From Anaerolineae bacterium (GTDB lineage: Bacteria > Chloroflexota > Anaerolineae > Aggregatilineales > Phototrophicaceae), in contig JAJDXR010000019.1 in the NCBI GenBank assembly GCA_022823165.1, positions 1-64,000 of the forward strand: a stretch of DNA of 64,000 nt, written 5' to 3'. Below the pieces are notes generated by a model. That model did not search any database and was not told where the DNA came from. It was given only the letters and a program-made list of their open reading frames with translations. The position numbers were made by a program, and so were the translations under genes. Position 1 is the stretch's first letter, and the number at the start of each line of letters is the position of its first letter. Shown here piece by piece: positions 27,467-35,872 of the stretch.

Positions 27467-28115
27467 GCGGCCCAAGACGGCCGGTCTCTATCACGAACGC
27501 CAATTCCTGCGAGCCGGCTGCCGCTGCATAGTCGGCATCGACGAAGTGGGGCGCGGTCCTTTGGCTGGGCCGGTGGCCGCGGCGGCGGTCGCCCTGCCGC
27601 TGCATCGGAAAGATCTCAGCAGCCGCCTGCGCGGCGTACGCGACAGCAAAGCCATGAGCGCGGCCCAGCGCGAATCCGCCGCCGCCGCCATCAAAGAGCT
27701 GGCTATCGCCTGGGGCATCGGTTGCAGCTCGGCAGCGGAAATCGACCAGCTCGGTATTGTTCCGGCGACCAGGGCGGCTATGCAGCGCGCCTTCAATCAG
27801 GCGCTGGCGAAGACCCCGATTCAGCCGGACTGCCTGTTCCTCGATTACATGCTGTGGCCCGAGCGCCGCGATATCCCGCAAGTCAGCATCGTCGACGGCG
27901 ACAAGCGCTCGCTTAGCATCGCCAGCGCCAGCGTCATCGCCAAAGTATGGCGGGACGCGCTTATGCGGCGGCTGGACGCCGACTACCCGGAATATGGTTT
28001 CGCGCGGCACAAGGGCTATGGAACGGTGATCCACCTGCGCGCGCTGCGCCGCTACGGCCCTTGCGCCGAGCACCGACGCTCCTTCGAGCCGGTCAGAAAG
28101 GCGCTCGCAAGCTGA
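27450..28115 (+). CDS. rnhB: Ribonuclease HII
   Basis: 221 aa from the ATG at 27450. Catalytic acidic residues are in GIDEVGRGPLAGPVAAAAVA (Asp-Glu) and the conserved DGDKRSLSIASASVIAKVWRD; RHKGYGTVIHLRALRRYGPC is the C-terminal family block. It cleaves RNA-DNA hybrids, including misincorporated ribonucleotides. It lies inside a glycan operon between two glycosyltransferases and shares 17 nt with the upstream one, so it is cotranscribed with genes unrelated to its function. Confidence 0.95.
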   Translation: MSGSSKRPKTAGLYHERQFLRAGCRCIVGIDEVGRGPLAGPVAAAAVALPLHRKDLSSRLRGVRDSKAMSAAQRESAAAAIKELAIAWGIGCSSAAEIDQLGIVPATRAAMQRAFNQALAKTPIQPDCLFLDYMLWPERRDIPQVSIVDGDKRSLSIASASVIAKVWRDALMRRLDADYPEYGFARHKGYGTVIHLRALRRYGPCAEHRRSFEPVRKALAS

Positions 28116-28168
28116 AGTTCGCCGCGCATTCGTGGTATCATCAGCGCGGAAACGCAGGAGAGACTCGT

Positions 28169-29314
28169 TTGAAGCTGGCGCTCGTTCACGACTGGCTAAA
28201 TCAAATCGGCGGCGCGGAAGACGTGCTGGACGCGCTCGCGGCGCACTACCCGCAAAGCCCCATCTATACCAGCATTTACGCGCCGCAGACCATGCCCGAG
28301 CGCTACCGAAGTTGGGATATCCGTACGCTGTGGATCAACAAGCTGCCGGCGATCCAGCGGCGACATCAAGTCTACCTGCCGCTGTATCCCTTGGCCTGGA
28401 ACCATTTGAGCTTCTCCGAGTACGATGTGATTTTGAGCAACAAGAGCGGATTCTGCCACGGCTTTCAGTTTGACTCGCGGGCGCTGCACATCTGCTACTG
28501 TCTGGCGCCGACGCGCTATGTCTGGCAGCTGGACAATTACCTGGCTGGCGAGGATTTGGCGCCGCTTGCCGCCAAGCTGGTCAGACCGCTCGCCGCCCTG
28601 CTGCGACGCTGGGATTATGCCGCCGCGCAGCGCGTCTCCCATTTCGTAGCCATCAGCAGCGCTATCAAAGCGCGCATCCGCCGCTATTACAAGCGCGAAT
28701 CGGAGGTGATATTTCCGCCAGTCGATACCGCGAGATTTCAGCCGGCGCCGCGGGCTGCTGTCGAAGATTATTTCCTGATCGTCTCGCGTCTGGCGCCCTA
28801 CAAGCGCATCGACCTGGCCGTCAGAGCGGCAACGGAATTGGGTGTCCCGCTCAAAATCGCAGGCAGCGGGCGAGACCTCGAGCGGCTGCGCGCGCTGGCG
28901 GGAGATAATGTCGAGTTCCTGGGATATGTCGCGGATGACGCGCTGCCCCGGCTGATGGCCAAATGCAAGGCGCTGCTCTTCCCGGGGCTGGAAGACTTCG
29001 GCATCACGCCGGTTCAGGCGCAAGCGGCCGGCAGACCGGTCATCGCCTACCAAGGCGGCGGCGCTTTGGACACGGTATTACCGGGGCGAACAGGCGAGTT
29101 TTTCAGTGAGCCTGCGGTAGACTCTCTCAAGTCGGTACTGTTGCGCTTTGAGGCCGGCGCTTACGATCCCGAAGCCATACGCCGCCACGCGCTGCAATTT
29201 GATACCGCTGTCTTTCGCGAGCGCATCAGCGCTTATGTCGACCAAGCCTGGCAAGCGCGTCAAGCCAGGAGCAAGTTTCAATTTCAGGATCCCGTCGGTG
29301 CTGTGGAAAGATGA
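28169..29314 (+). CDS. Family 4 glycosyltransferase
   Basis: 381 aa from TTG at 28169, with CAGGAG 8 nt upstream; the open frame before it runs into rnhB. GT-B features: VHDWLNQIGGAEDVLDALA near the N-terminus, ICYCLAPTRYVWQLDNYLA, VSRLAPYKRIDLAVRAATEL, and the C-terminal LLFPGLEDFGITPVQAQAAG (GT4 EX7E-like region). It transfers a nucleotide sugar in surface-polysaccharide assembly. The stop overlaps the Wzz-like ATG (ATGA). Confidence 0.91.
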   Translation: MKLALVHDWLNQIGGAEDVLDALAAHYPQSPIYTSIYAPQTMPERYRSWDIRTLWINKLPAIQRRHQVYLPLYPLAWNHLSFSEYDVILSNKSGFCHGFQFDSRALHICYCLAPTRYVWQLDNYLAGEDLAPLAAKLVRPLAALLRRWDYAAAQRVSHFVAISSAIKARIRRYYKRESEVIFPPVDTARFQPAPRAAVEDYFLIVSRLAPYKRIDLAVRAATELGVPLKIAGSGRDLERLRALAGDNVEFLGYVADDALPRLMAKCKALLFPGLEDFGITPVQAQAAGRPVIAYQGGGALDTVLPGRTGEFFSEPAVDSLKSVLLRFEAGAYDPEAIRRHALQFDTAVFRERISAYVDQAWQARQARSKFQFQDPVGAVER

Positions 29315-29997
29315 ACAGAATGGATTTCGCAGAATTATTTCGTATATTGCTCCGGCGCTGGTGGCTGATCGTCTTGCCGGTGGCGCTGGCCGCCGTCATT
29401 GCCGTTCCCGAGTTTCTGCGCGCGTCGAGCAGCGGGCAGAGCGGCTACAACGCGCGCATCAGCTACAGCGCCGCGCAAATATTCAACCTGCCAGAGCGCG
29501 ATGGCGATTACGCCGATGTCTGGGTGGCCTCACAATATACGGTCGACGCCTTGACGGACTGGGCGCGCAGTTCGAGTTTTCGCCGCGAGATCCAGGACCA
29601 ACTGGCCGACCAGGACACGCCATTGGACAGCTTGCAGATCGCCGCTGACAACGCGCGCAGCGTCGGCGTCATCTATTTCAGCCACAGCAACAGCGAAGCG
29701 CTGCAAGCGATCGTTGACGCCGCCATGCTGGTTCTGACGACCCGCAGCCAGCAGTACTTTCCCCAGCTCGGAGGCGATTCGGCGCAGGTGACCATCCTGG
29801 ATCAGGCGACCATCGCCGCCGCTCCAGCGCCGCTGACCAACCGCCTGTCGCCGCTGATTCGGCTGGGCATCGCGGTCCTGCTTGGGCTGGCGCTGGCTCT
29901 CTTCGCCGAATATATCGACCAGACCATCTACCATCAGGACGATTTACGGCGGCTTGGCCTTCCCGTGCTGGGCAGCGTACCCCGAGATCGCGCTTGA
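29311..29997 (+). CDS. Wzz/YveK-like chain-length determinant protein
   Basis: 228 aa. An N-terminal membrane helix (LLRRWWLIVLPVALAAVIAV) is followed by an external domain with short helices. A second helix near residues 190-205 (LIRLGIAVLLGLALALFAEY) leads into a short basic tail (YHQDDLRRLGLPVLGSVPRD), the family's usual C-terminus. It likely controls polymer length with the BY-kinase-like gene at 21836. It overlaps the SDR gene downstream by 4 nt. Confidence 0.85.
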   Translation: MNRMDFAELFRILLRRWWLIVLPVALAAVIAVPEFLRASSSGQSGYNARISYSAAQIFNLPERDGDYADVWVASQYTVDALTDWARSSSFRREIQDQLADQDTPLDSLQIAADNARSVGVIYFSHSNSEALQAIVDAAMLVLTTRSQQYFPQLGGDSAQVTILDQATIAAAPAPLTNRLSPLIRLGIAVLLGLALALFAEYIDQTIYHQDDLRRLGLPVLGSVPRDRA

Positions 29998-30770
29998 CCG
30001 TGGCCGACATATTTGATTTAAGCGGACGCGTCGCCATCGTCAGCGGCGGCTCACGCGGCATCGGCAAAGCCATCGCTGAACGCTACGCGCTGGCCGGCGC
30101 CAAAGTCGTGTTATCCAGCCGCCGGCAAGCTGCGCTGGACGAGGCCGCGCGAGTTATATGTGAAGCGGGCGGAGAAGCGGTGGGCATCGCGGCGCATAAC
30201 GGCGACAAGCAGGCGCTCAAGGCTTTGGTGGAAGCAACAACAGAGCGCTACGGCAGGCTCGATATTCTGGTCAATAATGCGGCGACCAATCCGCATTTCG
30301 GCGCTGTCCTCGAGGCCGACGACAGCCACTGGCGCAAGACCCTCGAGGTAAATCTGATGGGCAATATCTGGCTGACTCAAGCCGCGGTCGCTCAGATGCG
30401 GGCCGGCGGAGGCGGGAAAATCATCAATGTGGCCTCCATCGTCGGCTTAACCCCCAGGCGCTTCCAGGGCATCTACAGCCTGACCAAGGCCGCTGCCATC
30501 AGCCTGACCAAGACGCTGGCGACCGAACTGGGGCCGGACAATATCCAGGTGAACGCCATCGCGCCGGGCTTGGTAAAGACGCAGTTCGCGCAGGCGCTAT
30601 GGAGTAATGAAGACTTGTTGGCGCAGGTGCTGGCGCGTACGCCCGTTGGCCGCATCGGCCAGCCGGAGGACATGGCGGGCATTGCGCTCTTCCTGGCCTC
30701 TTCGGCTTCGGACTATACGACCGGCGCCGTCTTTGTGCTCGACGGCGGCGTCACGGCCAGCTCACTATAG
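29994..30770 (+). CDS. SDR-family oxidoreductase
   Basis: 258 aa, classical SDR. Cofactor motif SGGSRGIGKAIAERYA, NNAATNPHFGAVLEADD, catalytic Ser in INVASIVGLTP, and Tyr-x3-Lys in YSLTKAAAISLTKTLA, then IAPGLVKTQFAQALW. It starts with TTG in the stop of the Wzz-like gene, or with GTG at 30000. It resembles short 3-oxoacyl-type or dicarbonyl reductases but the substrate is unknown. It ends the operon; the bactofilin gene faces it. Confidence 0.9.
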   Translation: MTVADIFDLSGRVAIVSGGSRGIGKAIAERYALAGAKVVLSSRRQAALDEAARVICEAGGEAVGIAAHNGDKQALKALVEATTERYGRLDILVNNAATNPHFGAVLEADDSHWRKTLEVNLMGNIWLTQAAVAQMRAGGGGKIINVASIVGLTPRRFQGIYSLTKAAAISLTKTLATELGPDNIQVNAIAPGLVKTQFAQALWSNEDLLAQVLARTPVGRIGQPEDMAGIALFLASSASDYTTGAVFVLDGGVTASSL

Positions 30771-30815
30771 GCGCGCTAAATCTTGCGTTGATTGTCGCTG
30801 CCTGGAGCAACTCTC

Positions 30816-31382
30816 TCAGGCGTCGGCTTCGGCGCTTGAACCCGCGCTGGGGTCGGCCGCTTCAGCGCCGGTCGATTCGGCAGCCGCTGCCGCTTCTCCA
30901 TCGTCGCCCGACAGGTCACCGGATTCGACCACTGCGATTTCGCGCTCCGCCAATTCGCTGTCGGACGGCGGACGGGTGGCGGAATGGCCGACCATGGTGA
31001 TTTTGCCGTCAATGAAAGCGCCTTCTTCGGTGGTCAAGGCCGAGGCGCTGATGTCTCCCCAGATGCGGCCGGTTCGCAGCAACTGTACTTTGTTGCCGGT
31101 GACGTTGCCGCGCACTGTGCCGGCGATGGACACGTTGCGGGCGTTGATGTCGGCGCGGATATCCGCCGATTCGCCGACCAGGATGTTCCCGCTGATTTCC
31201 AGCGCGCCGCTGAAATGCCCATCCATACGCACATTGCCGGAACTGGCGAAGGCGCCCTCAAAATGGGTATTGGAGCCGATGACGGTATCAAAGCCCACCG
31301 GGCGTCCGGCCGGAACGACAGTGACCGACTCCGGCGATTCAGCGTCTGGCTGGCTGCGGCGATTGGCAAAAAACGCGCTCAT
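30816..31382 (-). CDS. Bactofilin-family polymer-forming protein
   Basis: 188 aa. A central bactofilin domain runs from about residue 30 to 130: IGSNTHFEGAFASSGNVRMD, SGALEISGNILVGESADIRA, SIAGTVRGNVTGNKVQLL and GRIWGDISASAL. These are regular beta-helix rungs. The C-terminal 55 residues are Ala/Glu/Ser rich and likely disordered. Bactofilins polymerise at the membrane and guide local cell-wall or polysaccharide work. Its place next to the glycan operon, on the opposite strand, is suggestive only. Confidence 0.89.
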   Translation of the reverse strand: MSAFFANRRSQPDAESPESVTVVPAGRPVGFDTVIGSNTHFEGAFASSGNVRMDGHFSGALEISGNILVGESADIRADINARNVSIAGTVRGNVTGNKVQLLRTGRIWGDISASALTTEEGAFIDGKITMVGHSATRPPSDSELAEREIAVVESGDLSGDDGEAAAAAESTGAEAADPSAGSSAEADA

Positions 31383-31460
31383 GTGATTCCCTCTGTGACT
31401 TGACTTACTCGCAAGCGTACGCTTAGTCCGCTGTAGTTGGTTACAATAGCCAACGCCGGT

Positions 31461-32426
31461 TCAAGCGAGCCCGGCTTCACGCAGGCGGAAATGATCCAGC
31501 GCCGAAAGCTCGCGCACCTGCTCCGCGGCGCGGTAACTGCTGCGCACCAGCGGGCCGCTCTCGACCCATTTAAATCCCATGTCCAGACCCCGCTGGCGCA
31601 AAAGATCAAACTCGTCCGGGGTATAGTAGCGCTCAATCGGCAGATGACGTTTGCTGGGCTGCAGATATTGGCCCAGCGTCAAAATGTCCACGCCAATTCC
31701 CGCCAGATCGGCCATGGTAGCCAGCACTTCGTCCAACGTTTCGCCCAGGCCCAGCATGATGCCGCTCTTCGTCAGCACCAGCGGATCCATCCGTTTGGCG
31801 TTTTCCAAAGTCGCCAGCGCCCATTCGTAGCGGTCTTGGGGCTGCACCCGTTTGAAGAGCCGCGGCACGGTTTCCACGTTGTGGTTGAGAATCTCCGGCT
31901 GGGCGTCCAGCACGATTTTCAGCGCCAGCTCGCTGCCTTTGAAGTCGGGAATCAAGACCTCTATCGAACAGCCAGGCTGGAGCTGGCGGATGCGGCGGAT
32001 GACCATAGAAAAGAGCGGCGCGCCGCCGTCGGGCCGGTCATCGCGATTGACGCTGGTGATTACGACATGCTGCAATCCCATCGCCCGCACACTCTCGGCA
32101 ATGCGATTCGGCTCTTGCCAATCAAGCGGATTGGGGTGCCCGGTCTTGATATCGCAGAAGCCGCAACTACGCGTGCAAGTATCGCCCATCATCAGGAAGG
32201 TCGCCGTACCCTTGCCCCAGCACTCGCCAAGGTTAGGGCATTGCGCTTCTTCGCAGACTGTATGCAGGGTCTTGCCGCGCATCAGTCGGCGTACCTTTTC
32301 GTAGGTCTCGCCGCTGGGCGCGCGGACGCGGATCCAGGGTGGCCGCCGGCGCGGGCTCTTGGGGTCCGGCTGCCAATCAGCAGCGCTGCTTACCGGTATC
32401 CGGTCCGGCGAAATCGTCTGGCTCAA
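31461..32426 (-). CDS. lipA: Lipoyl synthase
   Basis: 321 aa from a TTG at 32426 with GGAG 7 nt upstream; the frame opens at an ATG at 32471. It carries both iron-sulfur motifs: the auxiliary cluster C-x4-C-x5-C (Cys58, 63, 69 in [12 protein letters not shown]) and the radical-SAM C-x3-C-x2-C (Cys84, 88, 91 in CTRSCGFC). The C-terminus has [14 protein letters not shown], a LipA hallmark. It inserts sulfur into octanoyl-carrier protein. LipB is not adjacent. Confidence 0.96.
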   Translation of the reverse strand: MSQTISPDRIPVSSAADWQPDPKSPRRRPPWIRVRAPSGETYEKVRRLMRGKTLHTVCEEAQCPNLGECWGKGTATFLMMGDTCTRSCGFCDIKTGHPNPLDWQEPNRIAESVRAMGLQHVVITSVNRDDRPDGGAPLFSMVIRRIRQLQPGCSIEVLIPDFKGSELALKIVLDAQPEILNHNVETVPRLFKRVQPQDRYEWALATLENAKRMDPLVLTKSGIMLGLGETLDEVLATMADLAGIGVDILTLGQYLQPSKRHLPIERYYTPDEFDLLRQRGLDMGFKWVESGPLVRSSYRAAEQVRELSALDHFRLREAGLA

Positions 32427-32635
32427 GGTGTGGCTCCGACATCTATCATACGTAAGGAATACGGGAAGCAATACCTAGATTATACAATAGCCTGCGGAGT
32501 CTCGGTAAGACCAAGCAGGTCACAAAAGGATTTGCCGCCAAGTGCAGCCAGAAAACGGAGGACACCGAGTAAGGATGGCGGCGCAAATATCTGTGTTATC
32601 CTAGGCTTCACTGCCTTTAGGCCGAGAGCGCGGCT

Positions 32636-33721
32636 ATGCGGACAGTCACGTTAAAGAACGTCAGCAAGACTTTCTACGACAAGAGTCGCAAATTGACGCC
32701 GGTCCTGGCGATAAAAGATTTCAACCTGCGGATTGAAGACGGCGAGGCCGTTGTGCTGCTGGGTCCATCGGGCTGCGGCAAGACGACGCTGCTGCGCTTG
32801 ATCGCCGGTTTGGATCAGCCTGATTCAGGCGAAATCTATTACAACGATCTGCCGCTGGACGCCGTCGCCGTTGGCGATCGCGGCATTGGCATGGTCTTCC
32901 AGAATTATGTGCTGATTCCGCATTGGGAGAGCCGCAAGACGGTGGGGTTCTTCCTGCGCTTGCGCGACCGTGAAGTAGAAGTGCCGGCGCGCGTAAAGAC
33001 TGTGGCCAAAATCACCGGCGTCGATATTGAGCGCCTGATGGGGCGTTTTCCCCGCAGCCTGTCCGGCGGCGAAAAACAGCGCGTGTCCATCGCGCGCGCC
33101 TTCGCCCGTGACCTGGAGCTGCTGCTCTTTGACGAGCCCTTCGCCAATTTGGACGCCAAATTTCGCGGCCAGGCGCGGGTCGAGCTGAAGCGCCTGATTC
33201 AGGAGTTCAACGTTACGCTGGTATACGTGACGCACGATCAAGTAGAAGCGATGAGCATCGCCGACCGCATCGTGGTGCTAAACGCCGGACGAATCATGCA
33301 AGCGGGAACCTATCAGGATTTACATGAGGACCCCGACAGCTTGTTTGTGGCGGAATTCCTGGGCACACCCACGATCAATTCATTTTGGGGGCGCGTCCAG
33401 AACGGCGAATGGGATGGCAGCTACATGGGCAAAGCGCCCTTGCCCGGAACTCGCCCCAATGGCGCGGAAGTGATTGTTGGCATTCGTCCGCAACATATAA
33501 CCCTATGTGATGAGCAGGCCGGGATCCCGGCGATTATAGACCGCGCGATTCCGTTTTACGCGGAGAAGTTTCTGCTGCTGGAAGTCTGGCTCAGAAAACG
33601 GCGCTGGCGCATTCAAGTCGCGCTGGACGCAGATCACAAGCCCGGCGATACCGTCCATTGCCAACTGGATTGGACGCGAGCGCTTTTCTTTGACGCGCAG
33701 AGCGGCATGCGCATCCGCTAA
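32636..33721 (+). CDS. ABC transporter ATPase, MalK/UgpC-like, orphan
   Basis: 361 aa. Walker A LLGPSGCGKTTLLR, Q-loop GMVFQNYVLIPHW, signature LSGGEKQRVSIAR, Walker B LLLFDEPFANLD and H-loop TLVYVTHDQ are intact. Residues about 240-360 form a C-terminal TOBE-like domain (GIRPQHITLCDEQ), which is typical of carbohydrate-importer ATPases that may serve several permeases. No permease or binding protein adjoins it. It is convergent with the ComEA-like gene; their ends overlap by 4 bp. Confidence 0.88.
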   Translation: MRTVTLKNVSKTFYDKSRKLTPVLAIKDFNLRIEDGEAVVLLGPSGCGKTTLLRLIAGLDQPDSGEIYYNDLPLDAVAVGDRGIGMVFQNYVLIPHWESRKTVGFFLRLRDREVEVPARVKTVAKITGVDIERLMGRFPRSLSGGEKQRVSIARAFARDLELLLFDEPFANLDAKFRGQARVELKRLIQEFNVTLVYVTHDQVEAMSIADRIVVLNAGRIMQAGTYQDLHEDPDSLFVAEFLGTPTINSFWGRVQNGEWDGSYMGKAPLPGTRPNGAEVIVGIRPQHITLCDEQAGIPAIIDRAIPFYAEKFLLLEVWLRKRRWRIQVALDADHKPGDTVHCQLDWTRALFFDAQSGMRIR

Positions 33722-34314
33722 TCGAAGGCGACCTGGTCTTGAAGAGTCTCCAAGGTCTTGGGCCCGATGCCTGGCACCTGATCCAGATCGTCCAGGTCTG
33801 TGAAATCGCCTATCTGCTCGCGATACTCAATGATGCGCTGCGCCGTGACCGGGCCGACGCCGGGCAGCGATTCCAACTCCTCATGAGAAGCCGAATTGAT
33901 GCGGATGCGCTGGCCGCCGGAAGGCGTCGCCAGCGCAAAGGCAGCGCCGTCGCCGGACGCCGCGGCGACGTGAATCTGGTCGCCGTCGCGAACTACCGCA
34001 GCCAGGTTCACCGCTGACCGGTCGGCGGCAGCGCTTAAGCCGCCGGCGGCAGCAAGCGCTTCCTGAACGCGGCTGCCCCAGGGCAGGGTGTAAACCTGCT
34101 CGGGATTCGCTACCGCGCCGGTTACATAAACCTGGATCGGTTCGCGCGTGGGCGTGGGCGCCGGCGTTTCAGTCGGTCGCGGCGGATGTATCGTGATGCT
34201 GGCCGGCTCTGGGCGCGCCCTTAACAGGGCGGCGCCGCTCAAGCTCAGGGCGGCGGCCAGAATCAGGAAGGCGGCAATTGTCCAGCGCGGGGAGAGAGTG
34301 GATCCCGTGTCCAT
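33718..34314 (-). CDS. ComEA-like protein (SLBB plus helix-hairpin-helix)
   Basis: 198 aa. An N-terminal membrane anchor (residues 12-32) is followed by a Pro/Thr-rich linker, then an SLBB-type domain (VYVTGAVANPEQVYTLPWGS), then a C-terminal double helix-hairpin-helix (ASHEELESLPGVGPVTAQRI and DLDQVPGIGPKTLETLQDQV). ComEA binds DNA outside the membrane during natural transformation. No comEC is next to it. Confidence 0.88.
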   Translation of the reverse strand: MDTGSTLSPRWTIAAFLILAAALSLSGAALLRARPEPASITIHPPRPTETPAPTPTREPIQVYVTGAVANPEQVYTLPWGSRVQEALAAAGGLSAAADRSAVNLAAVVRDGDQIHVAAASGDGAAFALATPSGGQRIRINSASHEELESLPGVGPVTAQRIIEYREQIGDFTDLDDLDQVPGIGPKTLETLQDQVAFD

Positions 34315-34370
34315 GTCAGCTGGGTTCCATCTGTATCATGTGAAAGGAGGCCAAGCGGCTGCGAGACTAT

Positions 34371-34937
34371 CTACGCGCCGTCGGCTTGCTCATCAACCCA
34401 CACGGGCAGATGCCCCAGGGCGACGATGTCGTGCCATTGGGCGCGGTCGCCCTCGGTGAAAATGGCGGTTTCCGCGATGACGTCAGCGCCGGCCTTGTCC
34501 ATAATCAGGCGCATGCCCTGCAAGGTGCTGCCGGTGGAAATCACATCGTCGAGGATGGCGATGCGCTTGCCGGCGACCAGGCGGCGATCCTTTTCGTCGA
34601 GGAAGAGCCTTTGCGGCTCGCCGGTCGTAATGCTAAGCGTTTCGCTTTGCAACGCTTCCCCCATGTAGGGCTTGTGCGACTTGCGCAGGACCACATAGGG
34701 CAATTCCATGAGTGTGCTGAGGGCATGGGCCAACGGGATGGACTTGGCTTCGGCCGTCACCAGCACATCAATCGGCTTGTCGGCCAGAGCTTGCGCCAAC
34801 TCGGCGCTGGCCGCATTGACAAATTCATAATCGCCCAGGATATTCAGAATGGCAATCTTGACGCCGGGCTTGATTTCCATCAGCGGCAGCTTGCGCTGGA
34901 TGCCAGCCACTTCAACCGCATAGAATTCCTCTGCCAT
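34371..34937 (-). CDS. Phosphoribosyltransferase (adenine/xanthine type)
   Basis: 188 aa from the ATG at 34937 (AAGGA upstream). The PRPP-binding signature is ILDDVISTGSTLQGMR, with the upstream loop VTAEAKSIPLAHALS. It resembles adenine phosphoribosyltransferase and its xanthine-type relatives; which purine is used cannot be told. It is between the ComEA-like gene and an ABC ATPase, with no operon link clear. Confidence 0.8.
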   Translation of the reverse strand: MAEEFYAVEVAGIQRKLPLMEIKPGVKIAILNILGDYEFVNAASAELAQALADKPIDVLVTAEAKSIPLAHALSTLMELPYVVLRKSHKPYMGEALQSETLSITTGEPQRLFLDEKDRRLVAGKRIAILDDVISTGSTLQGMRLIMDKAGADVIAETAIFTEGDRAQWHDIVALGHLPVWVDEQADGA

Positions 34938-35062
34938 CGCCAGTCCTTCTCGATTAGCGTCGTCTCGAATTCGCATTATAGCGCGTGCCTACGCTGCGAA
35001 AACAAACAATTGATTTCAGAATCGCGCCGACTCGCTGAATTGGCGATGCCGCCAGCCAAGAT

Positions 35063-35755
35063 TCAGGCAGCGCCGACGCCTGCGACAATCTTGCCGTCCA
35101 CAAGCGATAGCACACGATCCATGCGCGTGGCCAACGTCTGATCATGGGTGACCAGGACAACCGTGGCGCCACTTTGGTCTCTGATGTTCGACAGTGATTT
35201 CAATACCGTTTCACCGGCTTGCGAATCCAGGTTGCCGGTAGGCTCGTCCGCCAGCAGAATGGGCGGGTCATTGGCAAGCGCGCGAGCGATGGCGACGCGC
35301 TGCTGCTGCCCGCCGCTGAGCTCGTTGGGACGATGGTGCAAGCGACTGCCCAGCCCCAGCATTTCCAACAAATCTTCGGCGCGCTTAAAAGGCTTGTGGC
35401 GCCTGACCTGGGCAAATTCTATCGGCAAGGCGACATTTTCCAGCGCGGTGAGCGTCGGAATCAGATTGAAGAATTGGAATACAAAACCAATCTTTTGGTT
35501 GCGGATGTCGGTGAGCTGCCCCTCGCTCATCCGTGTTACGTCCACGCCGTCAATGGCGATTGAGCCGCTGGTGGGGCTGTCCAAGCCGCCGATGATGCCC
35601 AGCAGCGTACTTTTGCCGCTGCCCGACGGCCCGATTATGCCGACCATTTCGTTGCGGTGAATCTCGAGATCCACGCCGCGCAAGGCATGCACCACATGCG
35701 TACCCAATTTCAATTGGCGCGTTACTGCGCGAGCTTCTATGACCGGCTGGCTCAT
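35063..35755 (-). CDS. ABC transporter ATPase, MacB/LolD-like, orphan
   Basis: 230 aa. Walker A IIGPSGSGKSTLLGIIGG, signature LSGGQQQRVAIARALAND, Walker B ILLADEPTGNLDS and H-loop TVVLVTHDQ are intact. The FQFFNLIPTLTALENVALP block is typical of the MacB/LolD group, whose partners are FtsX-type permeases. No such permease is adjacent in the window. Minus strand, upstream of the phosphoribosyltransferase gene with a gap of about 125 bp. Confidence 0.9.
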   Translation of the reverse strand: MSQPVIEARAVTRQLKLGTHVVHALRGVDLEIHRNEMVGIIGPSGSGKSTLLGIIGGLDSPTSGSIAIDGVDVTRMSEGQLTDIRNQKIGFVFQFFNLIPTLTALENVALPIEFAQVRRHKPFKRAEDLLEMLGLGSRLHHRPNELSGGQQQRVAIARALANDPPILLADEPTGNLDSQAGETVLKSLSNIRDQSGATVVLVTHDQTLATRMDRVLSLVDGKIVAGVGAA

Positions 35756-35856
35756 CGGTTGGCAGTCTCCCCTATGCTATCTTGAAGTAGTACGCGGCAA
35801 GCCGCCAATCGTTTCTTGAAGCCGGTCGCGCGGAATCCGACTTAAGCGATTGGCAA

Positions 35857-35872
35857 GCCAGCCAAGGCTGGC
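35857..35872. repeat. Solo GCCAAGGC-type palindrome abutting the RNase J stop
   Basis: GCCAGCC-AA-GGCTGGC is a perfect palindrome. Its plan (inner GCC-AA-GGC, then CTAC) matches the palindromes in the composite repeats at 6310-6329 and 62284-62303. The CTAC continues straight into the RNase J stop codon on the minus strand. On that strand it is a 3' hairpin, and it could act in transcript ending or stability. Confidence 0.7.

Noticed and set aside
31437-32654. 405-codon plus-strand frame over lipA
   Set aside because: Antisense of lipA, which has both iron-sulfur motifs on the minus strand.
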